Shown: piece by piece, positions 45,501 to 57,323 of the stretch
How positions within the stretch are numbered: the stretch's first letter is position 1
How the letters are laid out: each line of letters starts with the position of its first letter
Assembly (NCBI GenBank): GCA_946803715.1
Contig: CAMPET010000046.1
Location: 50,391 to 114,390 of the forward strand
From: Beroe ovata
Lineage: Eukaryota; Ctenophora; Nuda; Beroida; Beroidae
Reading direction: 5' to 3'
DNA: 64,000 nucleotides
The notes under the pieces: generated by a model
Database searches by the model: none
Told to the model about the DNA's origin: nothing
What the model saw: only the letters and a program-made list of their open reading frames with translations
Made by a program: the position numbers and the translations under genes

Positions 45501-48500
45501 AATCGTGCTTCAGAGACGATTCTCGTAATGAATCACTCTCCCCTTATTTGTACGAAGTGATGAAAATGAAGATCTACATGGAGAGAAGCAAGGTCTTTAA
45601 AAGCCATTTAAAAATTCAGCACGTCCTTCTATTTTGACACAACTTAGTATATGTGCATATCACAGTCAGAGTATGTATGAGTGAAGTGTTAAATCATCAT
45701 ATGTTCGGTATGTTTTATTAACTAAAGTCTGACTTCGCACTGTCGCCCCAACTAATCTTATGGTGTAAGAATTAATGCTCCAACCTTGGCAGTGTCCCAT
45801 AACATAAAAACATGACAACCATCATGCTCCTACGACGAAAATCAGATACCATGTCAGCTATCAAAATAATTGGGCGTGGCGATAATAACCGTCGATTTTT
45901 GAGGCTATACAAACAAGCTATCAAAAATGTCGAGCGCTGATCAATGATCATTAATAGTTCTGTTGATTGTGTCTAGACTATAATACCATACAACATACCT
46001 CTGTCAACGAGCTGAGGTCGCCTGTGATGGTTCAGTAATCAGTACCATGTTCAATCTGAAAATAAATTATAACATGAACTACCATTCCCAGCTTAATTAG
46101 TTAATTATGGCATGGATCTTGAAATTTAACTCAGAACATTCAATTAAGTGCTTCCAATTACGGGAGTACGGGGCCCGATCTGATCAAGTTCTTGCCCCAT
46201 TCTTGCTGAAGGGAGTTCCATGTATTTTCAAACGACTAGTGGGCGCCGTACTCAGAGTGAGCCTTAGACTATATGAGAGAACATAGTAAGAGATGATGCT
46301 CATAATTATTACAGGAAATGTAAAGTAGGATTCTTCTTTTGTAAATTACAGTAGGGCGTTCTAAGTCGGGAGAAAACTGAATAGTGATTTGTAATTTCTA
46401 TACAAGTATACACTCACGTGTTTTATGTACTTGTATAACTCTGAGATGTGGGGGGCTTGATTGAACCTTCTGTGAGGCAGATTAGATTGAATTTTGTTCT
46501 GCTGGGCAGAAATATGCTGAGAAATTGCTGACATCATTGCTGAAATGTCGTGAATTGATGTTGTGACATTGCCCGCTATGCAGAGAGTACTTGGTCAATC
46601 AAATAAATGAATTTGATGGATTTCGATCGAGACCGACTTCAGCATCCAGCGTCACTCAAGTGCTGGCATAACCGTTGATCCTCGTCACCGAGCTCTCGCC
46701 GAAAGTTCCAAGCACCCCAAATGCAAAACAATGATTGATATGTTGATGTATTGATGCCTGGTGGGCTTTTTTGCTCAAATGAATGAGTTAGTGAGTCAGG
46801 CTTTGAGTAAAGGACACACCATAGTGCCGGTTATTTAACTCAATAAAACATTGTTTCCAAACACTCCATGCTGCTGCAAAATCACAAACAAGCACGTCAC
46901 CACTCGCTGTGTTGTGCTAGACGAGGTCGGAGATGAATTTTGCAACGCAATATGAATTCTCATAATATTTTTCCCCTCTTGAAAAGTCATCACTAAATGC
47001 TGAGTTCATGGTAAGTGAGGGTTACTGACGTTGAAATCATCCCTCACGAGAGTAGATGAGGAGCACGCGCGCGAAACTTTGCATATCACGTGACCATGGG
47101 AACGTACCACGTTACCATGGTCACGAAGCATGTGACACTATGAACTTGTCAATCCGTGTCACATAGAATGTCGAATATTTGGAAGTGTTTGCTTGAGGAC
47201 TAACAAGATTATGGTCCCGTAGAACGAATAGTTGATTTCACTGTCAGCTGCACACGCGGCGTGCCTGCAACATGAACCTCTTGATCTGGAAACAGAGTTT
47301 ATACCACTTACTACCATTAGAAGTTTGGCACACCATCAAAACACGAAATTCATTAATTATTAAACCCCGCGATCCACTCTGTTGATAATGAACGATGTGG
47401 AGTTTGGATTATACCATTTAACCGCGAACCCATAACACACGCCTGAAGTAGATCTCTTTATATTAATTCGTAATCAAAACACGGCACATTAATTTGCAGG
47501 TTACGATGGATACCATGTGTTTGTGTTGTTTTAAACACACAAGACTCTTGATTGGAGTAGGGCAGCCTCTAGGCTCCCAATCTCCAAAGGAAGAATGTTT
47601 GTAGGGGGTGTTAATGTGTGGGTGGTCGAGGTATTGGACCACGAAATCCCTAATTCAGAGCACGCGTCGGTAATCATAGTAGGTGTGACAGGAGCTGATA
47701 TACCGAATACCGATAATATCGGACCGATTCTTTCATAGGAAGGTATCACTACTGGTACTTGTAGCTAATACCTATATAGTTGGCTGTTTGACAGTCGAAT
47801 AAATTGCCTACCGAATCGAACATTTGAATTTGCCAATAATAATAATACTATTGAATAAAGTGATAACAGTATAACTATTGCAGTTGTCGGCACGTTAAAA
47901 TCTAAATATCATACAAAATAATATAACGATTTTGTTGTGTGTGTTGAATACGGGTAACCATTAACAAGCAGAGAGTGTTTACAGTTCTAAACATTATGAC
48001 AATGAGATAATTCTTCATGCAGCATGAATAAAAGTCAACATGACTTTGATTATAACATGGAATTTTATTTATACTATGTGTAACACATTTTTCAAAATTC
48101 CAATTTCTCGATTTTTCTACCGAGAAACATACTATGTCCCTAATAGATTATAATTTCTGGAAGCGTTTATCATAACCAGTTTCCTGATAAGAGGAATGGA
48201 ACCCTGACCGTAGTCCAATGATTTCTCACTTCATATATTTACACCACATAATAATATGATTCTGAATACCAAGGTACCGTAATGAAAGAACCGCTGGTTT
48301 TCATTAGGTAGGTAAATCTCTCCAGCTGTTTTTGTGGTTCAACACTCCCCTAACATTTCCTTTGGGTTGTATAAGTGATAAGGACAAATGTTAAAATCAA
48401 GTGTTTCAGGTGCCTTTCTCTGGATAAGGTGAGCCAAGCGCAGCATATTAAGAAATTGATTAGGAGATTTATCTGAAGAACAAATATGGGTTATTAAGCG

Positions 48501-50057
48501 CAGACACTATCTTTACCGGCCCGTACCTTCCTATGAAGTTGGTTATGGAAATTGCCAAATGAGCAGATGAGTGAAAGCAACATCCACTCACCCATATCTA
48601 CCACGATCTCGCGCCAGCAAGTCTGTCCCACTGGTGCAATGACACACGGAAAGTACCTTGGTACCAGTATATAGTATCAAATATCTGTTTCAGTTCATGT
48701 ATCATATTCAGTGCTGAATACACATAATAAGTCCCCTCCCCCTTTGTAAGGTTTTCCTGCACACGTGACACCCGGACTAAATGATAACATGGTTTGTATC
48801 AAGTGTGTGTTAACAGTATGTGTGTCTGCTATTATCCGTATGGTTTGGATTAGAGTAGAAACCACGTCCCATGAAAGCATAAAGAACATGCGTGAGGAGT
48901 AAAAAGAGTGGTATTTTATCATGAAGAATTGGTCGCATAGGTGTTGAATGTTGCCTGGTTGTAATGAGGGTGACAAAACAGTTACGGTTTTCTGCTCGAA
49001 GATCGCTTTGTTTTATTCAGATATTACCACCTCACTGAAAACATAGATAGAAAGATGTGTTTCACTAACAACCCTGATCACAATTACCATCTCATATGGA
49101 TAAAGGGTGCCTGCTGCTGTAATTTATGAGATTCCATGACATTATCCACAGACGATCTTTCAAACTTTCAAAGGGAACGCCTGTGCTCCTTTGATAATCA
49201 AGTGTAATACAACCATTCGTGTCTCAGTGTACTGTTTCAAATGATACATGTCCCCGCTAAACTTCAATTCGTGACGATTTCCAAAACAAGTGCGGTAACC
49301 AAAATCACGGACTTTCCCTCCCCGGTATTTAAATACTTTCCCTCTTAAAAAGTTGAAAGTACTATTGATAGAATTTAAATCAAAGTTAATAAAATCCGAA
49401 TATTATAAAATTCAATGCTTGGATTTCATTATGCCGCGTTCTAGAAAGCCGAAATACCATCCCAAAACACCGTACGTCATTCATCTCACATTCTTATATT
49501 CAATGATCCTATTGTTTGATGTTACAAAAACGTAAAATATTATTTTCATTCGGAATTTTTGAACCAGTCACAATATTATCATTGCACGCATGCTGTAAAC
49601 GCTCGGAAAACAGTGATGTCTGTTTCGTCTATCAATCGTCTATTGACAAAACCGTGGGAAGAAGTAGCTCGGCAAGGGGAAAGCTGTTGAGAGGAAGAAG
49701 TGTTAAATTGCAACTGCATGATAGTTTGTATCGAGTGGTTTTTTAAAACGCAACCACTGGTTTCGGACAGAATTTTCAGTGTCTCAGAATCACATGTGGA
49801 TACCTATACCACTGAAACCTCATATTTTAGCTCTTTCATCAGAGAGATGCCGTACAAACACAGTGTAGTGGACGTGTGTTGCAAAATATGTCTCGCTATG
49901 ACTTCGTACATCATTCAAACGTCAGACACGTCAGACGTATAATATAACAACACACGATAGCTGTCAAGGGTAGGACTTGTCTAGACGGCAATAGTTTCCA
50001 AGTGTTCTAGAACATTGCTCACACACACACCCCCTCACTCATACACTCACAATTATA

Positions 50058-50402
50058 ATGAGGATTACTGACTTCAAGAATATCTTGGCACTCACGAGTG
50101 CATTCCATACTAACACTGTGCTTGAAAGTGGTTTTCCTAATGGATTCCACTCCTACCTAGAGGCACCTAATGGAAGCCCAAAGCTACCACTTTCACACCA
50201 CTGCCATTCAAGGATTAGTTCAAATACCTATTACACAGCAGAAGGCATATTTGAGTATGCAGGGCTTACAGCAAATATCACGGCTCCTTCTCACTTGAAG
50301 GCAGGTTTCCCCTTTTTGTGCAACTTTTTCTGTATCGAGGAGAGCACAGGGTTCTTCTCTACAGCCCTATTTCATGTTTCTGGTGTAACTAATTGGAGGT
50401 AG
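50058..50402 (+). CDS. Doubtful open frame, 114 residues
   Basis: An open frame starting MRITDFKNILALTSAF with no signal, membrane segment or family I recognise. It is the longest uninterrupted frame in its neighbourhood and has a fairly even composition, but it could occur by chance. It is listed only so that it can be tested against transcripts. Confidence 0.15.
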   Translation: MRITDFKNILALTSAFHTNTVLESGFPNGFHSYLEAPNGSPKLPLSHHCHSRISSNTYYTAEGIFEYAGLTANITAPSHLKAGFPFLCNFFCIEESTGFFSTALFHVSGVTNWR

Positions 50403-53400
50403 AGTGGCAAGCACACTAATTGAGTGGGGAGTGGCTGGGGAATCAGTAATCGAGTATTGAGTAGACTTGTCAGTCCTACGATGTCACTGATATCCAGTGT
50501 GGGACTTTGTGTTTGGAATTTAGAGTCTATCGCGTCATGACTCATGCTTCATGTTATACTAACGCTCTTTCATACTTACACAGTACTGACTTCATACTTA
50601 CACAGTACTGACACATACTTACATGGTAGTCATAATATAATTACTGACACGCGCCTCGTAATATTATGCTAAATTAGAGTTGAGAAAAGTGAAAAGCTTG
50701 TGAAAGGTGCTTGTCGACACACGTCTGTCGACAACATGATTTACAAAGGAGCAGAGTACCATGTGTCTCGACGATCATTATCCCTAAAACTAGCTTATTA
50801 TTCTGTAAATGACGCTCACAGACCCTCATTTGATAAAGTGAAATACAGCAAATCATGTATTGTAAACTAACTGTAAAACAGAACGCACTAATTCATTACT
50901 TCTCGATACAAAATATGCGCTTTCCACGCTCTAGCCTCTAGTAGAGTAGCAACCATCTCATATTGCTGAATACCCTGTATGTTATGATCACTGACCATAT
51001 TATGATGGCAGTGGTGATATGCAATCGGGTTTTGAACATGTGAGAGACATGGCTCCAAGAGTCCTCTCCACCAAACATATTATTAATCAAGAGTATTCCT
51101 CCCCCAACAGTTGTATGAATAAAACTGTAAAAATCTGGGGAAATTAATGCTTAAATGGGCTCGATAATCTAGCATACTAAAGTGGCCTTCGTGAGCAGAG
51201 GTCTAAGCATGTGACCAATGAGAAGCCAGCAAACTTTTCGCATGATTCAATCCAGCCAATAAGGTGTCGGCTTGTGTCTGCCATAGATAACAAACTGCCC
51301 TTTAAGAAAGGTTTTTATAGGAAAACATCTGTTCTGTGCAAGGTAAGACTTGCCCCAAAAATGATGGAAGGGTTCGATTCTAGTCTGATTATACTGCTGC
51401 CGAACCCTTCTTGCCTCCTATGCCCCTATGGTGGTGGACCTTGGATAAGTGAAGGACAGTTGGTGGTTTCCGACATTTGCAGTATAACAGAGACGAATGA
51501 CACAACTAGATAGGGGGGGAGTGAGTGGTCTGTCTCACTGAACGTAATGGCGCCACCTGTGGAATTATATCATTATGCACATAGCTGCTGCCCATTATAC
51601 CACTAAGTAGGTAATCACTAATTGCCACTTAGGGGCCTGCTTGCACATCCCGACGCACGGGGATATATGTGTATACTAACACTCAAAAACAAGATTTATA
51701 TGGACCATGGATTAGCACCGTCTATCGCTATTTGTATGATTTCAGGGATTCGCAATAATTGTAGAGTAACTATCTGGAGATCACACACGAGTGGCATGTG
51801 TGGCCGATAATAAAAGCAAGGGGTCATAGGGAGATGGAATATCACGCATTAGGCAGTGTGAGACTGCACGCTCTCTACCTCTCTGAATAATCTCAGAGCA
51901 TGGGACAAATGACAGAATGTGAGAATACAAATCTGAGTGCTCGTGACAGGAACCATGGATTGTGGCATGTTAAGACATCATGATTCGGCGATTGTGAACG
52001 CTCTGACGCTTTGACTCGGCTTCCGTAGATCAGTTCTCCACCGTAATGGCGTAATAGACAACCGCCGTTGAGTAATATAACAACTTTGAATAATATCTGA
52101 GGTAGATAATATATATGCTTGCTCCCCCTCTCAGCCCTCAGAACTACGGAATAGTCCAATCAAGCCCCTGCCTCCCATTTTGGTATGATTTGACTGCTGG
52201 TAATAGAGTTTCATGTAAAATCTTCCTGGGTAAAGGATGGATCGTAGTATTTTGTGCACCGGTGCTTCAAATCACAAAGCAATTTCGCGAATCGAAATTG
52301 TAACCAGTATCCTTCCTACGGTCAAAATACCTAATGAAGTGGAGATTTGAATGACCTCGATTTGATGTCAGTGTACATTACACCATTACAGTAGGTACTC
52401 CTCAACAGAAACAATCTCAGAAACACAGAGAATTTTCTCAACCCCCAAACTTCCCCTAAACAGTAGACGCTGATATCTTAGCATGATAATCTAACGCCCC
52501 CCCCTCTCCTTATCATCACTAATTTTGTGCGACAGTTTCAAAGGAAAAAACCAAACCGTCTTATCACTCCATTAAGAACCTGTGGGCTTGTTCAGGAATT
52601 CACAGACGTGAAACCATAGAGTCGTGTCTGATAGAATCACAGGATAATCTAGCCTACCATGAGAAGCTAAATCAGGAATTTATTCAGATTCCCTTGACAC
52701 TGTTTTGTGTTTACACGCAGACAAAATGTCGGGGATGAATCTAATTTCCTCTACGTCTTATATTTTCCAAACATACTAACATAGAGGAGATCTGTATTTG
52801 ACAATGAACATTATCTGTTAAACATGATATCGCATGACACCGAACGATTGACACGATTATCCTGATCTGGACCATCTAAAGATTTACAGACATCAAATAT
52901 TATGTCAAGAATATTCCAAATTATTTCATCCGGCTGTTTCCGTCCGAAACAGGATGAAAATATGTATGATCTCGAGCAGACCTCATGTTTTAAAATCACG
53001 TGACCGGTGGCGTTACCACTCACCATGGTCATTGGTAACACTGATGAACCAAGTGGCAAGTGTGTACACAGGATGTAATCATGATAATCTCACATATTGA
53101 TATCGTAAATAGAGGCTTATGACTGAGCCTAATGCAATGAATTTTCGCCAAGAGATCAGTTCAAACACCACATATAATATTACTATTCAGTATTCATTGC
53201 GTAGGTATTAAATCTCTCACGTGAATGAATGTATTTCGATTATCTATGTCACAACGACATGATGTAAATGAACATTCATAATGAAAATGTGTGTTTAGCG
53301 GCTCCCCTTCACCATGCTCACAAAGAGCAATGGGTCTGTTTATGAAGGAGCAGAATACCGCTTCTCCCTTAGATTTCATGCAGAGTTACACAGCATGAAT

Positions 53401-55077
53401 GTAATACAACACAACTTCTGTTAACAACACCACGACAACCTAGTCCTGGTGTTGCTAATCGGTGTGAGGCAACCGTTACCATGACAGCAACATAGGTTGC
53501 TGTATTAACAACATGTTCACTTAACAAGTACCAGTTCCTGATTAGAACATGGAACTTCCGATGTGAACAGCTCCTCATTTACCAAGAACAATATTCCTTT
53601 GCACTATAGCTGTTTAACCTTCGTGCTTGGGAGCAGGTTTTGCCGTGTTGAATAACCCAGAGGAAGTTCAAGATACTTGCACACACACTATGTGTAATAC
53701 TCAAGAGGACCACCATGAAGTTGCTGTGTGTTCATGCAATAATATTATCATCAATGTGTGTGGGGAGAGAGATAGGTGTTTTATGCAAAGCTGCTACCAA
53801 CCTCAGTAGTGAGCGTATAACGTGTCTTAATATCATGAGATAGGTACCTATGAGTTAGTGGGGCGTTCAATCGAGAAATTAGCTGCAAGTGTATAGAGCA
53901 CCCCGCCACCCCAGATTGTGTTAAACTAATCTGCATTATTATCTTGATATCGGTGTTCAATTCACATGTTCATGTAACCTTTGTAAGGTCATATTCCTGA
54001 ATTACACACGTTGCTCTACCACCTTGTTTCACTTGATTAGTTAAATATGTGAGTGAGAGATATGAACTATCATTACAAGTTCAGCATAAGGTATATATGA
54101 GCCAATGACAAGGCCTCATTGTCACCTGACGACCAATCACAATCCTCTGATAAGATATTACCAGCTGATCACCTTGCTGTCAAGCAAGTTTATTATTACA
54201 TGCTCAACTAATCAATTTGCTACCACACAAGAGTAGCTGATTGGCTCATGACCTGTCATGCGGCACACACCTTCGCTCCCATTGGTCAATGTGGTGTTTC
54301 GTTGGTGGTTTACAGAGTTCAGTGACAGAGTGTTGTATTACTATCTGTTCAAGTGTGTACACTAACAAAATAGAATATCCATGCATCTGTTATGCTTACC
54401 TTTGCTGGAGAACTTCACAAAGCATTGAATGATGGCTTTGAAAGTGCTGAAATGAGAATAGTTACAGAAAAATCAAGATACTTATAATCGTTATATCAAA
54501 CAAATTTCAAACCGGGCTGCCTCCAACTTCGAATCCTGGATCCAAGAACAGGAAACTCAGATTTAAATAAAAGAATCATAAATTAGATGAGTATGGGGGT
54601 TACATTCAAACACATGAAACACATGTGATTCTAGATAAACATCTGAGGTTGATATCAACTGGATTTGAAATAGCTAAACCTTTCCAACTGCAATTTACTT
54701 TCTAGATATAACTATTTATTATGTTGGTAGTAATCTCAAATACCAATATGGCACTTGACTGCTAAATGTCTTACAACATTGTTGAACAAGGGTATGCTCA
54801 CTTTCACAATTTCAGTCATTTTTCTGTACCTATCAAAACCTAAACAAACTCGGCCCTCTATCATTATTCAATTTCAAAGCAGGATTGAAAGTAACAGTCT
54901 ACTAGTTCACTTGGGATGGAGATTATCTCATAACGAACTTAACATTTAAAAACATTTTAAAACAAATTCTTCAAAAAGTTGAAAACAGAATGTTTTCAAC
55001 TGTAATACATGATCCAGATTAAAGCCATGCCTTCAAATAGTTTACAAACAAACATGAGAATTATCAATACAACTTTT

Positions 55078-55583
55078 TTACAAAACAAAAAAGGTAACAA
55101 ACAATGATATGTGTGTAATTATGAACAGTCTTGTTCTGGTCATACCAAGTGAACCACTGATTGCTTTACTGTTACTCTGATTACTGTCATTTTCAGTTTC
55201 ATTATCTTGATATTCACTGATAACATCATAAATGATAGGCTTTCTATTGGTCCAAGGGGTTGCTGTGAATGGATCAAATCCAACAGTATGAGAAATAGTC
55301 TCTTTCTTCTCAGGAAAGACATTGTTAGCAACATAAGGCTCATCATTAGGTTTTATAAGGGAATTTCCAAGAGAGAAGTTGAAAAGATCAAGATTGCCAG
55401 GTACAGGCTGCTCGTCTCCCCTGTGAACAAAGATATTAATAATCTAGGGTTAGCCATATTTTGCATGATATCAGCAGATAAAGCTTAGGTTAAGCCACAA
55501 TACCTTTCTTGTACTTGAACTGCAGTTGGCAATGGGGGTACAGGAGGATACTTAGTAAAAGCATCAAACCCATCAGAAGCCAT
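55078..55583 (-). CDS. Small two-exon protein of unknown function
   Basis: Exon 1 (55583 down to 55504) starts MASDGFDAFTKYPPVPPLPT and ends at a GTATTG donor; exon 2 begins at 55420 after TTCACAG, and the phases match (AG plus G makes Arg). The frame then reads PVPGNLDLFNF, NDEPYVANNVFPEKKE, VGFDPFTATPWTNRKP and a Ser/Asn-rich stretch. If exon 2 runs to the TAA at 55078, the product has 140 residues and a hydrophobic C-terminus (LFIITHISLFVTFFVL). If the in-frame GTATGA donor at 55145 is used, splicing to an acceptor near 54447 would replace the tail with ALSKPSFNAL and stop at 54415. NLDLF and FDPF resemble clathrin-box and AP2-ear binding motifs, so a role in endocytosis is possible, but I do not recognise the family. 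Confidence 0.55.
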
Positions 55584-57323
55584 TCTCTTCAGTTTATTAG
55601 AAAAGGTCCCAGATACCAGAACCAAAAGTGATAGCAAATATGTAAGCATCCTATAGCATTTTGATGGGATTATGCACTCAGTTGAAATGGTTCTAATAAA
55701 GCACTGATTGATGGAATATACTATATAGATAACACAACAGGGAAGGGCTAAAAAATTAGAACTCGGTCAGGTACTCAGGTATGGACTGAAGAATATCATA
55801 GTTGTATCGTAATCGAGTTTCCCAACAGGACTGATGATTGATCGATTACATAAGGTGGTGGCACTGACTAAGTAAGATCAATATCTCACTGTCTACACTC
55901 ACTGTCTACACTGACTACAAAAATGATTTACCAACATGACATTCAATAGAACAAAAAATTCCTGGAAAGGAAGAAAAATATGGGCATGTGTTTCATAACA
56001 ATGAACATTTGATGTTCTGGAACTTTGATTTATTATGAATGAAAAAATGGAGAGATATTCTGTAACAAGACTTATTTTGTATATAATTATATCGCCTGTA
56101 TTTACTACGCGCGCGTAGCCTGTCGCTGTCTAGTCTACGATAGACCCAAGTTTAGGATCGCGCGCGCCGCTTATGCTGAATCCGCGTCCGCTGCGACTCG
56201 TTTTAAAGTGCATAGCATACAAAATTGCCTGATTGCCAGGCAACACGCGCGCGCACGCCGCGCAGGCGCAGGCCACGCATGTGGCGATTATAGTTGATTG
56301 CAATATTGCAATCTGAAATGTCTAAACAACAGAGCCGCGCAGTGCGGGCACAGCATGAGCCGCGAGCACTTCACCGTTCGAACTCGCGCAAGTAACGGGT
56401 CAGATACAATACCATCTGGAAAAAAGCAAAATCGATTTTCGATCATTGCATTCATGCATTGATCGGAACAATTGAAACTTGTCTGGCGATGCTAGACCGC
56501 TGATGCAAGCCGCGAAGCGGCTTGCGTCAGCAAGCCGCTGTCTGAGAATAAGTTGTCTGAGAATAAGTTTGCGCCGCGCGCGCAAAACGAAATTCTCGAC
56601 AGGGTCTATCATCGATCGACAAAATTGGAACAAACTTATTATCGTGACGGTACAATAAGGTGCTTGGGACAAATGGATAACGGGACATTGAATATTATAT
56701 CAGATGATTTCAAATGTTTTTTTTAAACATGAATGATGAAATGAGAGTATAAGTCACGTGACTGACTTATATTAGTATGAAGACTTGTTTCCTGTCCTGA
56801 GCTGGGAGATTGCTCTAGTTGTGTTATCACTTGGAGGAAGTGATGGCTGATGTTTCAATCATGAGATTACTGCTGTAGACGGCTGGAATTTCCAACCCCT
56901 GACTGTATTTGTTTATATTCATAGTTGTCATTTCTATTAGATGAGAATTGGAACCATTTTCTTCCACCTGAACATTATTTTCTTACAGCCAATAATCATG
57001 GTTTTGAGGGTACTCTCTGTTTATTCATAACATAATGTTTGCCTATGATCCTAGATCATTCAGTTGCTCCAGATGATTGAAGTCAGTGAATCAAAGTCAA
57101 CTTAATAAGCCCACACACTTTTATCATAAATTTACTTGGATTTTTAAGAGATAACCCGGTTTTTTGGGAAATCCACAAACTGTTGCCTTCACATATCGAA
57201 TTTGTTTTCAATAAGCTGTGTAGATGAACTTGATACCTATTCTTGATAAGAGGGTCTATTTCTCTACTTATCACATCATTGTGTGATCAATCCAATTCAT
57301 ACATCTACCTTGTAGCTGTAAGT
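55584..57323. other. Intergenic region between divergent genes, with GC-rich repeat
   Basis: Upstream regions of the small minus-strand gene and of SAXO. 56100-56400 is a CGCGCG-rich island with several GCGCGC palindromes, leading into a copy of the dispersed repeat. No further gene is seen. Confidence 0.5.
56440..56625. repeat. Dispersed GC-rich repeat, distant copy
   Basis: The sequence containing CTCGACAGGGT, ATCATCGATCGACAAA and GAGAATAAGTTTGCGCCGCG matches 9808-9895 closely in the same orientation, 46 kb away. This copy has an inner duplication of GAATAAGTT and an inserted hairpin (AAGCCGCGAAGCGGCTTG). It shows that the 8.1-10.2 kb region contains a mobile or satellite-like repeat. Confidence 0.75.

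Larger units (their letters stand above)
40010..54414. other. Long intergenic stretch, no gene recognised
   Basis: About 14.4 kb without a gene I can support. It contains CA, GA and TG microsatellites (41243-41287, 42043-42069, about 42210-42236), a CT-rich then GA-rich block (44935-45320) and short tandem repeats at 45430-45500. CACGTG motifs recur, including 40413, 40457, 43468, 47086 and 52997. Several CCAAT/ATTGG boxes cluster at 54113-54285. The best unsupported open frames are 50058-50402 and 51211-51513; both lack recognisable homology or splice context. Confidence 0.5.

Noticed and set aside
49353-49942. Three overlapping plus-strand frames, one beginning MPRSRKPKYHPKTP
   Set aside because: Short and without homology I recognise; no consistent splice sites joining them.
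51211-51513. 100-codon open frame
   Set aside because: No recognisable features; left out as probable chance.
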